Shown: positions 25,855 to 34,206, numbered from the stretch's first letter. The stretch: 64,000 nt of DNA from Sphingosinicella sp041916975 (GCF_041916975.1 NZ_JAYRYK010000001.1:806001-870000), one strand, 5' to 3'. Translations and numbers: made by a program. Notes: generated by a model not told the origin, from the sequence alone.

Positions 25855-26726
25855 GCTTGCAGGCCAAGCATTTCGCGCGCCTGCGCCGGTGTCGCGAGCG
25901 GATAGCCGAGATCTTCGACGATGCGCCGGGCCTTTTCGCAAAGCGCCGCGTTGCCTTGGGCGAGAACACCTTTCGACAGATAGATATTGTCCTCTAGCCC
26001 AACGCGGACATGACCGCCGGTCAGCACCGAAAGCGCGACCATCGGAAACGAAGACGCGCCGACGCCGAACGCCGTCCACACCGCGCCCTCCGGCAGCATC
26101 GCCTTGCCAAGCAGGACAGACTCGACGCTCGCGGGCCAGCCGTATTTAAGGCCGAGCACGAAGGAGAACATGGCGGGCGCCGGAAAGGTGCGGGTGCGCA
26201 TCAGGTCGCGCGCGAGCACAAGGTCGCCGGGATTGAAGATCTCGATCTCGGGCTTGCTGCCCGCGGCCAGCATCGCATCGGCCATGATCGCCGTGTTCGC
26301 CGGCGTGTTGATGACGACCTGCTCGCCCGAATTCATCGTGTTCAGATCGAGCGTGCAGATCTCCGGCTTCAGCGCGGTGATGTGCGGCACACGCTCTAGC
26401 GGCGGCAGCAGGCTGGTGCCTTCGGCGGCGACGCGCGGATTGTCGCGGTCCGGCACGAAGCGGCCGCCGGGTCCGGTCGTCAGGTTGAGCACGATGTCGC
26501 ATCCGGCATCGCGAACGCGGGCGACGACCTCCGCATAATACGCGACCTCCATCGAGGGGCGCCCGGTTTCGGGGTCGCGGACATGGATGTGCGCGATCGC
26601 CGCGCCGGCTTTCGCCGATGCGATGGTCTCCTCGGCGATCTGTTGCGGCGTGATCGGTAGCCATGGTGTCTGCTCGGGGCGGGTGATGTTGCCGGTGACG
26701 GCGGCGGTGAGGATGATGTCGCGCAT
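25851..26726 (-). CDS. BKACE-family beta-keto acid cleavage enzyme, copy 1
   Basis: This 291-residue TIM-barrel protein belongs to the family of 3-keto-5-aminohexanoate cleavage enzyme, which condenses a beta-keto acid with acetyl-CoA and splits it into acetoacetate and a shortened acyl-CoA. IAHIHVRDPETG carries the zinc ligands His46 and His48, NLTTGPGG and CTLDLNTMN are substrate-pocket segments, and VRVGLEDNIYLSKG is the C-terminal signature containing the third ligand Glu. It is last in the minus-strand operon after the dehydratase and SDR. The frame upstream of ATG 26726 overlaps the SDR and is a shadow. Confidence 0.9.
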   Translation of the reverse strand: MRDIILTAAVTGNITRPEQTPWLPITPQQIAEETIASAKAGAAIAHIHVRDPETGRPSMEVAYYAEVVARVRDAGCDIVLNLTTGPGGRFVPDRDNPRVAAEGTSLLPPLERVPHITALKPEICTLDLNTMNSGEQVVINTPANTAIMADAMLAAGSKPEIEIFNPGDLVLARDLMRTRTFPAPAMFSFVLGLKYGWPASVESVLLGKAMLPEGAVWTAFGVGASSFPMVALSVLTGGHVRVGLEDNIYLSKGVLAQGNAALCEKARRIVEDLGYPLATPAQAREMLGLQA

Positions 26727-26737
26727 GGCTGGCGTCC

Positions 26738-27505
26738 CTAGAGGTGGCGGCCGCCGTCGACGGCGATGACGATGCCCGTCGTCGCCGTCAGCAGCCGGGC
26801 GGCGCAGAGGACGGCGTTCGCAACTTCGGTGGTCGTGGCGAGGCGGCCGAGCGGGGTTGCCGCGACGGTGCGGTCGATGAAATCCTGCCCGCGTCCTTTC
26901 GCGAACGGCGTGTCGAGCGCGCTCGGCGCAATGCCGACGACGCGGATGCGCGGTGCAAGTGCCTTGGCGAGCGCGTGGGTAACGGCATCCATCGCCGCCT
27001 TCGCGCCAACATAGGCGATGTTGCTGCCCACGCCCGTGCGCGCGGCGACGGAGGAGATGTTGACGATGCACGGCTGCTCGCCGCGATCGAGCAGCGGCTG
27101 GAGATCGCGGATGAGGCGGATCGCGCCCGTGGCGTTCGAGGTCATGACCAGATCGATCAGTGCGTCGTCCAGCAGGTCGAGGCGGCCGAGTGATACGCTG
27201 CGTGTCACGCCGGCGCTGTTGACGAGGAGGTCGAGGCGGCCGAGCACGACGCCTGCCCAGTCGGCGAAGGCGCGGATCGAAGCTGGATCGGTCAGGTCAA
27301 GTGCGGCGCTGATCGCCTCGCCGCAGGCAGGTGCGCTGCGGCCGGGATCGAGCGCGTCGCCGCTGCGCGATGCGATGACGACGCGGGCGCCGTGCGTGGT
27401 CAATTGGCTAACGACGGCCGCGCCGACGCCGCCCGCGCCGCCCGCGACGATCGCAATGGCACCCTCGAACCCGGTCGCGAGCAGTGCGGAAAGCGTATCG
27501 CTCAC
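26738..27505 (-). CDS. Short-chain dehydrogenase/reductase
   Basis: The 255-residue classical SDR has the NAD(P) loop GGAGGVGAA, NSAGV at the end of strand 4, ISSVAA with catalytic Ser, and YVGAK with catalytic Tyr and Lys. It ends in GIVIAVDGGRHL. The start is a GTG at 27503-27505 overlapping the TGA of the dehydratase gene. Between a sugar-acid-type dehydratase and a BKACE, it may oxidise a hydroxy acid to the keto acid used by the BKACE (inference). Confidence 0.9.
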   Translation of the reverse strand: MSDTLSALLATGFEGAIAIVAGGAGGVGAAVVSQLTTHGARVVIASRSGDALDPGRSAPACGEAISAALDLTDPASIRAFADWAGVVLGRLDLLVNSAGVTRSVSLGRLDLLDDALIDLVMTSNATGAIRLIRDLQPLLDRGEQPCIVNISSVAARTGVGSNIAYVGAKAAMDAVTHALAKALAPRIRVVGIAPSALDTPFAKGRGQDFIDRTVAATPLGRLATTTEVANAVLCAARLLTATTGIVIAVDGGRHL

Positions 27506-28635
27506 TGGTGCTTGATCCCGCCGTCGGCGGCGCGCACCGGGCCATCGGGGAACTTCGTTCCGAACGGTACGTACTCCGCACGGGCCAGATATTCGAGATC
27601 GAGAGTCATGCCGATCCCCGGCGCATCGGGGATGACGAGGTAGCCGTTTTCGATGCGGTTGATGTGGCTGGTGACGCGGTTCCAGGGATCGCGGTCTTCG
27701 CGGACATAGCCCTGCACATCCCAGTTGGGCGTGCAGGCCGCGAGCTGGATGTGGCAGGCGGTCGAAACCGGCGCGGTGAAGTTGTGCGGCACGATGCGCT
27801 GATGGCGGGATTCGGCGATGGCAGCGATCTTGCGCATCTGCGTGAAGCCGCCGGCAAGGCCGACGTCGGGCCGCAGGATCGAGACCGCGTGGCAATCGGA
27901 GAATTCTCGGAATTCCCAGATGTTCGTGTTGCGCTCCGCCACCGCGACGGGGCCTGCCATGCGCTCTGCGACGCTGGCATTGGCGGCAACGCTGTAGGGG
28001 AGGATCGGGTCTTCGAGGAAATAGGGGCTGATGCGCGCGGCAGCGGCGGCGAACACCGCGGCCAGATCGGGCGTCAGGTTGCGGTGCATCTCGATGGCAA
28101 TGTCGATGTCCCAGCCGACCGCTTCACGCACGGCCTCCACAGCGCCGATTGCCGATTGCATCATCCGCGCCATCGGCTGCCGGTGCCAATCGCCAAGGAA
28201 CGGCTTGATCTTGATCGCGGTGAAACCCTCATCGCGGGCGATGACCGCCTGCTCGACCAGTGCCGCTTCCGTTCCTGCTTCGAGCAGCAGGATGGCGCGG
28301 ACCTTGTCGCGCACGCGCCCGCCCAGCAATTGCCAGACCGGGACGCCGAGCGCCTTGCCCTTGATGTCCCACAGCGCCTGATCGACGGCGCTGAGCGCCG
28401 CCATCAGCACCGCATCGCGGATGCAGTGATGCTTGAAGGCGCGCTGGAACAGGAATTCGGAGCGAAACGCATCCTGCCCAACAAGCTCGCCGCGCAAATC
28501 ATCGATGACGGCGCGCACAGCGGTCGGGTGCGGGAAGTAGGTCGCCTCGCCGATCCCATCGATGCCCGCCTCGGTGATGACGCGCACGAAGGCCCAGTGC
28601 GAGGCGACGTAGCATTCGACCCCTTCGATTCGCAT
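27502..28635 (-). CDS. Enolase-superfamily acid-sugar dehydratase-like protein
   Basis: This 377-residue member of the mandelate racemase subgroup has K142-x-K144 in the catalytic strand and metal ligands at Glu182, Glu208 and Glu234. His184 and His284 sit where galactonate dehydratases keep their acid-base residues (EMHRNL, FLEDP, AERN, PHNF). These match galactonate/mannonate-type dehydratases, which remove water from an aldonic acid to give a 2-keto-3-deoxy acid. The usual Asp at the first ligand is Glu here, so the substrate may differ. Start ATG 28635 is preceded by GAGGGG 5 bases upstream; a GTG at 28653 is possible. It is first in the operon controlled by site B. Confidence 0.87.
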   Translation of the reverse strand: MRIEGVECYVASHWAFVRVITEAGIDGIGEATYFPHPTAVRAVIDDLRGELVGQDAFRSEFLFQRAFKHHCIRDAVLMAALSAVDQALWDIKGKALGVPVWQLLGGRVRDKVRAILLLEAGTEAALVEQAVIARDEGFTAIKIKPFLGDWHRQPMARMMQSAIGAVEAVREAVGWDIDIAIEMHRNLTPDLAAVFAAAAARISPYFLEDPILPYSVAANASVAERMAGPVAVAERNTNIWEFREFSDCHAVSILRPDVGLAGGFTQMRKIAAIAESRHQRIVPHNFTAPVSTACHIQLAACTPNWDVQGYVREDRDPWNRVTSHINRIENGYLVIPDAPGIGMTLDLEYLARAEYVPFGTKFPDGPVRAADGGIKHQ

Positions 28636-28665
28636 GTAGCCCCTCTTCTTCACCCTGCGTGCATC

Positions 28666-28694
28666 TCAATATGACCAAATAGTCATATTATCAA
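28666..28694 (-). promoter_or_regulatory. Promoter with operator B in its spacer (dehydratase operon)
   Basis: On the minus strand TTGATA (28694-28689) and TATTGA (28671-28666) are 17 bases apart. The palindrome ATGACC-AAAT-AGTCAT (plus strand, 28671-28686) fills the spacer, so a bound protein would block RNA polymerase. The rest of the gap to the receptor gene (28695-28852) is AT-rich with no gene that I can support. Confidence 0.72.
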
Positions 28695-28852
28695 TACAAA
28701 CCGTACCCTGCCTGCACGCAGCACATGCTCTTGGATCACAAAGCCGTCGGGAGAACAGCACCACATTTTATAATAAATTTCAATTTTTACAGTATGATAT
28801 AGAAAATTCTGATTTGCCCACGCCTTGTGCACACCGTGGAGCACAGCCGGCA

Positions 28853-28893
28853 TTGACAATCCATTCTTATCAGTCATATGACTATATGGTCAT
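28853..28893 (+). promoter_or_regulatory. Promoter with operator C overlapping the -10 (TonB receptor)
   Basis: TTGACA at 28853-28858 is followed 17-18 bases later by ATATGAC, a weak -10. The palindrome ATGACT-ATAT-GGTCAT lies at 28878-28893 and overlaps it. A third half-site makes a second palindrome, AGTCATATGACT at 28872-28883. The receptor starts about 100 bases downstream. Confidence 0.7.
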
Positions 28894-28990
28894 ATACTGA
28901 CGGCAAGCCAGGATGCCGGGTTCCGATCGGCCAGAACGGTGGCGGATTCAGGAATGCCGGCCTACCGGGTCGGGAAGAGGGGGCCGAATC

Positions 28991-31354
28991 ATGGGGATTT
29001 CGAAACGGACGTTGCTGGTATCGGGAAGTTTGGGGGCGATCATGCTCGCCGGCGTGCCGGCCTTTGCGCAGGAAGCCGAAGCGCCGCTCGTTGAGGGCAA
29101 CGAGATCGTTGTGACCGCAAACCTGCGCGAACAGGTGCTTCAGGACGTTCCGATCGCGATCAACGTGATCTCCAGCGAAGAGATCCGCAACGTCGGCGCC
29201 ACCGACCTCAATGGCATCGTCAAGACGCTCGCGGGCGTCGAGCTCCGCTCGGAATCGCCCGGACAGGGCGCGGTCGCCATCCGCGGCATTTCGGAACTCA
29301 ACACCAACAACATCTACGGAACGACCGGAACCGCGGTCGGACTCTATATCGATGAGGCCCCCTTCTCGGTCGGCGGCTTCTTCCCGCAGGCCGTGCTCGC
29401 CGACGCGGCGCGCGTCGAGGTACTTCGCGGGCCGCAGGGCACGATCTTCGGCGAGGGCTCGCTGGCCGGCACGATCCGCATCATCGGCAACAAGCCCGAC
29501 TCCACCGCCTTCGCGGGCGCGGCCTCCGCGACGGCAGGTGCCGTGCGCGACGGCGGCACCAACAGGTCGGGCAACCTGATGCTGAACGTGCCGCTGGTGA
29601 CCGATGTGCTCGCCCTGCGCGCGGTGGGCTTCTACCAGCGCGACGGCGGCTGGATCGACCGCACCGACGCAACGGTGACGGCATCCTTCGGCGCGCCGCC
29701 CAACCCGATCCTTGGGCCGGGCGTGCCATCAGTGAACCAGACGTTCACGCTGTCCAAAACCGAAAAGAACGCCAACGACGGCGAAACCTACGGTGGTCGT
29801 TTCCAGCTCGGATTCACACCAACCGACAGCTTCAGCGCGAATTTCTCGGCACTGATCCAGCGCTCCGACCGCGGCTTCCGCAACCGCGGCTCGGTCGATC
29901 GCGAAGGCTTCTTCTCGACCGATCTCGAGCACATGAACGACGATTTCGAGCTTTACAGCCTCGTCCTCGAAAAGCGCCTGCCCTTCGGCAAGCTGCTGTC
30001 CTCGACCAACTATTTCAGCCGCAACATCTCCCAGGCGCAGGACCAGCTCGGCATCATCTACATCGCCAACCAGATCGGCTTCCCGATCACCGGCGGCGCC
30101 TTCACCTTCCAGGGCTCACGCGTCGAGGTCGATGTCGATGTCAAGGAGTTCAACCAGGAGCTTCGCTTCGTTTCCGACTTCGGCGGTGCGTTCGAGCTGA
30201 CGGCGGGCGGCTTCTACAGGAAGCGCAAGCTCGACACGCGACTGTACGCGCCGCAGGAACCGCTGGTGCCGGTCGCGATGGCCAATGCCATGTGCGGCGG
30301 CCTTTGCGGCTACACGGTGGACGGCGCCGGCGATCTCGATTCGAATTCCGACACCACGAGCCGGCAATGGGCGGGCTTCGCCGAAGGCACGCTGAAAGTC
30401 AGCGACCAGCTGACGCTGCTGCTCGGCGCGCGCTATTTCAACGATCGCCGCCGCTCGGAAACCATCGCCACCAGCATCTTCGGCGGCATCCCCTTCCCGC
30501 AGGCCTTCCCGTCTTCGGGCAACGACAACGTCTTCAACCCGCGCGTGTCGATCACCTTCGAGCCGAGCCCGGACCTGACGCTTTACACGTCGGTCAGCCG
30601 GGGCTTCCGCAGCGGCGGGCAGAACGATCTGTTCGCGCTCGTCTCCGGCGCGGTGCCATCCGACATCTCCTATGCGCCCGAGCGCATGACCGCGTATGAG
30701 GCGGGCGTGAAATCGGCGTTCGGCGACGGGCTCGCCACGTTCAACGCGGCCGTCTTCTACAACGACTGGACCGATCTTCAGGTCGTGACCAAGGAAGGCG
30801 CGGGCGGCGTCGGCGAGATCATCGGCAATGCCGGCAAGGCGCGCAGCTACGGCGTCGATCTGGAAGCGATTGTAAAGCCGACTGAAGGGCTGACGCTCGC
30901 GGCCGGGGCCACAATCCTCGACACCCGCATCGGCAGCATCGTCGCATCGGGCCAGACCATAACCGGTGCGCGTATCCCGAACACCGCGAACTTCAGCGCC
31001 AACGCCTCGATCACCTACGAAGCGCCGCTGAACGACGATCTCAGCCTGCTGATGCGCGCGGGTCTGCAGCACCGCGCCGGAGCGCTCAGCTCGCTGCTGC
31101 GCATCGGCACGCCCTTCGAACGGCTGGACGGCTACACCACGCTCGACCTGCGCGTCGGCGTGCAGACGGACCGCTGGTCGATCAGCCTGTTCGCGGACAA
31201 TGTGACCGATGCGTTCATCCCCTACAGCCAGTTCGTTTCCACCGATCCTTCGAACCCGAACGGCGGCGACCCCATCACGGGTAAGGCGCTTTATTTCCAA
31301 GGCTCTCCACGCGTGATCGGGATCAGCGCCCGCGTCAATTTCGGGGCAAATTGA
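28991..31354 (+). CDS. TonB-dependent outer-membrane receptor of the regulon
   Basis: This 787-residue protein begins MGISKRTLLVSGSLGAIMLAG and has a signal peptide cut after FAQ. A TonB-box-like EIVVTANLREQ and DVPIAINVIS follow, then a plug with VEVLRGPQGTIFGEGSLAGTIRI, and a 22-strand-type barrel ending in VNFGAN. It belongs to the sphingomonad-rich group of receptors linked to catabolic gene clusters. A GGGAAGAGGGGG run sits before ATG 28991; the longer frame from 28913 includes promoter DNA. With operator C in front, it should admit the compound broken down by the surrounding enzymes (inference). Confidence 0.95.
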   Translation: MGISKRTLLVSGSLGAIMLAGVPAFAQEAEAPLVEGNEIVVTANLREQVLQDVPIAINVISSEEIRNVGATDLNGIVKTLAGVELRSESPGQGAVAIRGISELNTNNIYGTTGTAVGLYIDEAPFSVGGFFPQAVLADAARVEVLRGPQGTIFGEGSLAGTIRIIGNKPDSTAFAGAASATAGAVRDGGTNRSGNLMLNVPLVTDVLALRAVGFYQRDGGWIDRTDATVTASFGAPPNPILGPGVPSVNQTFTLSKTEKNANDGETYGGRFQLGFTPTDSFSANFSALIQRSDRGFRNRGSVDREGFFSTDLEHMNDDFELYSLVLEKRLPFGKLLSSTNYFSRNISQAQDQLGIIYIANQIGFPITGGAFTFQGSRVEVDVDVKEFNQELRFVSDFGGAFELTAGGFYRKRKLDTRLYAPQEPLVPVAMANAMCGGLCGYTVDGAGDLDSNSDTTSRQWAGFAEGTLKVSDQLTLLLGARYFNDRRRSETIATSIFGGIPFPQAFPSSGNDNVFNPRVSITFEPSPDLTLYTSVSRGFRSGGQNDLFALVSGAVPSDISYAPERMTAYEAGVKSAFGDGLATFNAAVFYNDWTDLQVVTKEGAGGVGEIIGNAGKARSYGVDLEAIVKPTEGLTLAAGATILDTRIGSIVASGQTITGARIPNTANFSANASITYEAPLNDDLSLLMRAGLQHRAGALSSLLRIGTPFERLDGYTTLDLRVGVQTDRWSISLFADNVTDAFIPYSQFVSTDPSNPNGGDPITGKALYFQGSPRVIGISARVNFGAN

Positions 31355-31377
31355 CGAAGTCCGCCCGCCCGATCGCG

Positions 31378-31410
31378 CTGCCCGGCCGGACCTCCCATCC
31401 GGCCGGGCAG
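31378..31410 (+). terminator. Perfect 13-bp hairpin after the receptor gene
   Basis: CTGCCCGGCCGGA (31378-31390) and its exact inverse (31398-31410) flank a 7-base loop, 23 bases after the receptor stop. No T-run follows, so it may be a terminator, a partial terminator or an mRNA-stabilising end. It argues against a TetR start as early as 31351. Confidence 0.6.
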
Positions 31411-31518
31411 TCATATGTGCCGAAGGGGGCGGAACGAGATCGACAAGCCGTGCCGCTTTCGATTATTGGCGGAGCAGGCCGTGCCGGACGCGCGGCAGGC
31501 AATGGCGGGGATAATGGC

Positions 31519-32238
31519 TTGAACGGGATCAGCAGCATCCGCTTTTCGACATTTCTGGCCGCGCTTTCGGGCGAGATCCGGAAGGTGCGGAGCGGCGAGA
31601 AGACGAAGCTGAATCTCCTCTCTTCGGGCGTGCGCCTGCTCGAGGATGTCGGCTACCGCGATCTCAATGTGGAAGACGTAAGCCTCGATGCCGGGCTCGC
31701 CAAAGGCACGTTCTACATTCATTTTCCGAGCAAGGACGCCTTCCTCCACGAGATGGCGCGCCGCTATGTCGATTACGAGCGGCAGATCTATCCGGTGCTG
31801 CCCTCCAACCATTCGCACTACGCCAATGTGCGGCAATGGATCGCCTGGTACGAAACCACCTTCATGAACAATGTCGGCGTGCTGCGCGCCATGGTGCAGA
31901 TGGCGGATGTCGATGCGACGATGTGCGCGATCTGGCACGACCGCAACGAGGCAATCGCCGACCGCACGCTGGAATTCGCCGTGCGCCGCATGGGGAAACC
32001 GCCAAGGGACCGCGACCTCTTTCACCTGATGCAGCGCACCGCGGGCGGGATGCTCGACCAGAGCCTGTTCGCGCGCCTGCGGATTCAGGCCGGCCCCGGC
32101 ATCAAGCAGGAATACCCGGCCGAGTTCCTGATCGAACTGCACGCCCTGATGCTCTACCGCGCGCTTTACGGCCAGAACCCACCTGCGGATCAGGCAGGCG
32201 AGATTTGTGCGCTGGTGGAGATGCAGGTTCCCGAATGA
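31519..32238 (+). CDS. TetR-family regulator, candidate controller of the catabolic regulon
   Basis: The N-terminal helix-turn-helix reads LLEDVGYRDLNVEDVSLDAGLAKGTFYIHF, with the TetR hallmark FYIHFPSKDAF. A ligand-binding helical domain follows to residue 239. TetR proteins are usually ligand-released repressors that bind 15-20 bp palindromes as dimers. The 16-bp ATGACY-N4-RGTCAT sites nearby have that form, which makes this the most likely binder (inference). The start is uncertain: the frame is open from 31351, but the hairpin at 31378-31410 and typical family length favour TTG 31519, with GGGG 8 bases upstream; GTG 31450 is another option. The stop overlaps the next ATG. Confidence 0.85.
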   Translation: MNGISSIRFSTFLAALSGEIRKVRSGEKTKLNLLSSGVRLLEDVGYRDLNVEDVSLDAGLAKGTFYIHFPSKDAFLHEMARRYVDYERQIYPVLPSNHSHYANVRQWIAWYETTFMNNVGVLRAMVQMADVDATMCAIWHDRNEAIADRTLEFAVRRMGKPPRDRDLFHLMQRTAGGMLDQSLFARLRIQAGPGIKQEYPAEFLIELHALMLYRALYGQNPPADQAGEICALVEMQVPE

Positions 32239-33107
32239 CACGCATCGCGGTTTTCGGAACCGGGATCATGGGCGCGCCGATCGCGCGCAACCTCGCGGCC
32301 GCGGGGCATGATGTCGTCGCCTGGAACCGTTCGTTCGACAAGGCCGAAGCACTCGCCGGTCCGGGGATCACGCCGGTGCAAAGTGCGCGCGAAGCGGCGC
32401 GCGGTGCCGACGCCGCGATCCTGATGGTGAGCACGGGCGCAGTGTGCGACGCGCTGCTGTTCGGGGATGACGGGATCGCAGAGGTGCTGCCGCGCGGCAG
32501 CACGGTCGTGGTGATGAGTTCGATCCCGGTCGAGACGGCACGCACGGAGGCGGCGCGGCTTGCCGACGCCGGGATCGATTATGTCGACGCGCCGGTTTCG
32601 GGCGGCGAACGCGGCGCGATCGCGGGGACACTGACCATCATGGCCGGGGGCGACGCGGACGTGGTGGCGAAAGCGGCCGAATGGCTCGCGCCGGTCGGCC
32701 GCGTGACACATGTCGGGCCGGTGGGAAGCGGGCAGCTTGCCAAGCTCGCCAACCAGCTGATCGTGGGCGTGACCATCGGTGCGGTGGCAGAGGCGCTGCT
32801 GCTCGTCGAAGCGGGCGGCGGCGACGCGGAAGCCGTGCACCACGCACTGCAGGGCGGCTTCGCGGATTCGACCATCTGGCGCCAGCACGGCGAGCGCATG
32901 ATCCGGGGGAATTTCCAGCCCGGCGCCCATGCGACGGTTCAGCTCAAGGACCTCGACACGTCGACAGGGCTCGCCGGAAGCCTCGGGCTCGAACTTCCCT
33001 TCGCGGGTCTCGCGCGCGATCTTTACGCGAAGATGTGCGAAGGGCCGCGCGCGGCGCTCGATCACAGCGCGCTCTATCTGGAACTCGCCGAGCGCCGGAA
33101 CGGCTGA
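32235..33107 (+). CDS. Beta-hydroxyacid dehydrogenase (3-hydroxyisobutyrate / tartronate semialdehyde reductase family)
   Basis: This 290-residue NAD(P) enzyme has FGTGIMGAPIARNL at the N-terminus, DAPVSGGERGAIAGTL as substrate-binding motif, and the catalytic Lys170 in GSGQLAKLANQ. Relatives oxidise 3-hydroxyisobutyrate or reduce tartronate semialdehyde to glycerate. A hydroxypyruvate-isomerase-like gene occurs later in the cluster, and the two activities are paired in glyoxylate metabolism, but the true substrate here is unknown. The ATG overlaps the TetR stop. Confidence 0.9.
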   Translation: MTRIAVFGTGIMGAPIARNLAAAGHDVVAWNRSFDKAEALAGPGITPVQSAREAARGADAAILMVSTGAVCDALLFGDDGIAEVLPRGSTVVVMSSIPVETARTEAARLADAGIDYVDAPVSGGERGAIAGTLTIMAGGDADVVAKAAEWLAPVGRVTHVGPVGSGQLAKLANQLIVGVTIGAVAEALLLVEAGGGDAEAVHHALQGGFADSTIWRQHGERMIRGNFQPGAHATVQLKDLDTSTGLAGSLGLELPFAGLARDLYAKMCEGPRAALDHSALYLELAERRNG

Positions 33108-33128
33108 GCGAAGCCTTCTCCGTTTGGA

Positions 33129-33144
33129 ATGACCTTATAGTCAT
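33129..33144. promoter_or_regulatory. Operator D, upstream copy before the SMP-30 operon
   Basis: ATGACC-TTAT-AGTCAT is a copy of the shared palindrome. Its centre is 91 bases upstream of operator E. I see no clear promoter around it, so it may be an auxiliary site that raises repressor occupancy or supports looping. Confidence 0.65.
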
Positions 33145-33211
33145 TCAAAAATTCCGCACGAACCTGTACGAGAGCGCATAATAGCTTTCATATCCTCTGA
33201 AAATTCTGCGC

Positions 33212-33240
33212 TTGTTAACATGACCTGATAGTCATATTGT
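33212..33240 (+). promoter_or_regulatory. Promoter with operator E in its spacer (SMP-30 operon)
   Basis: TTGTTA (33212-33217) and TATTGT (33235-33240) are 17 bases apart. ATGACC-TGAT-AGTCAT lies at 33220-33235 between them, the same layout as operator B. The operon begins at 33274. Confidence 0.75.
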
Positions 33241-33273
33241 CTCGACAAGGAATCGGGGAGGCATTCGGGTGCG

Positions 33274-34206
33274 ATGACGAGCGCGGGCGACATGGCGACG
33301 CTGACCGATCAGCTGCGCTTCCCGGAAGGACCGATCGCACTGGGCGACGGCAGCGTTCTCGTCGTCGAGATCGAGGGCCGCAGCCTCACCCGCGTGACGC
33401 CGAACGGCGCGCTCGAACGGCTGGCGATGCTCGACGGCGGCCCGAACGGCGCGGCGCTCGGCCCCGACGGCTGGGTCTATATCTGCAACAGCGGCGGCTG
33501 GACCTATGTGCGCGAGGGCGCGTGGACGCGGCCTTCGGGGCAATCGGAAACGCCGGGCTGGATCGAGCGCGTGCACCTCGAAACACGGCGGGTTGAGCGG
33601 GTTTACGACGCGTGCGGCGATGCCGCGCTCCGTTCCCCCAACGACATCGTTTTCGATGCGGACGGCGGCTTCTACTTCACCGATCACGGCAAGCGCGGCG
33701 TGCAGACGATGGATGTCGGGCGCGTCTACTATGGCCATGCGGACGGGCGCCCGCTCGTCGAGGTCGCGGCGGGGCTCGTGACGCCCAACGGTATCGGCCT
33801 CTCCGCCGACGCGCGGGCGTTGTTCGTGGCGGAAACCATTACGCGCCGCGTATGGGCGTTCGCGCTTTCCGCACCCGGCGTGATCGTGCCCGAACCATGG
33901 CCGTCGCCGTGCGGCGGGCGGCTGGTCGCGGCACTGGACGGCCCGGCCTATCTCGATTCGCTGGCGATCGATGCGGCGGGCAATATCTGCGTCGCCTCGT
34001 TCAACCGCTGCGGCATCCACGAGCTCTCACCGGACGGTGCGCACCACCGCTTCGTCGCGCTCGACGATTTCTACGCGACCAACATCGCGTTCGGCGGACC
34101 GGACAACCGCACCGCCTACGTCACTCTGTCGTCGTCCGGGCGCCTCGTCGCGCTGCCGTGGCCGCGCCCGGGCCTGCCCCTCGCTTTCCAGGACACCATC
34201 GCATGA
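33274..34206 (+). CDS. SMP-30/gluconolactonase-family lactonase
   Basis: This 310-residue six-bladed propeller has the family metal ligands in place: Glu18 in FPEGP, Asn123 in SPNDIV, Asn172 in TPNGIGLS and Asp228 in YLDSLAID. Relatives hydrolyse sugar or other hydroxy-acid lactones with a divalent metal. First in an 11-gene operon behind operators D and E, it may open a lactone formed from the substrate, and the adjacent acid-sugar-type dehydratase operon fits that idea. An ATG at 33292 is an alternative start. Confidence 0.9.
   Translation: MTSAGDMATLTDQLRFPEGPIALGDGSVLVVEIEGRSLTRVTPNGALERLAMLDGGPNGAALGPDGWVYICNSGGWTYVREGAWTRPSGQSETPGWIERVHLETRRVERVYDACGDAALRSPNDIVFDADGGFYFTDHGKRGVQTMDVGRVYYGHADGRPLVEVAAGLVTPNGIGLSADARALFVAETITRRVWAFALSAPGVIVPEPWPSPCGGRLVAALDGPAYLDSLAIDAAGNICVASFNRCGIHELSPDGAHHRFVALDDFYATNIAFGGPDNRTAYVTLSSSGRLVALPWPRPGLPLAFQDTIA

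Noticed and set aside
27484..28674. 396-codon plus-strand frame
   Set aside because: Antisense of the enolase-superfamily gene; it also runs into the operator-bearing promoter.
31351..31518. N-terminal extension of the TetR protein from TTG 31351
   Set aside because: It would overlap the receptor stop and include a 13-bp hairpin, and the extra residues do not resemble TetR proteins.
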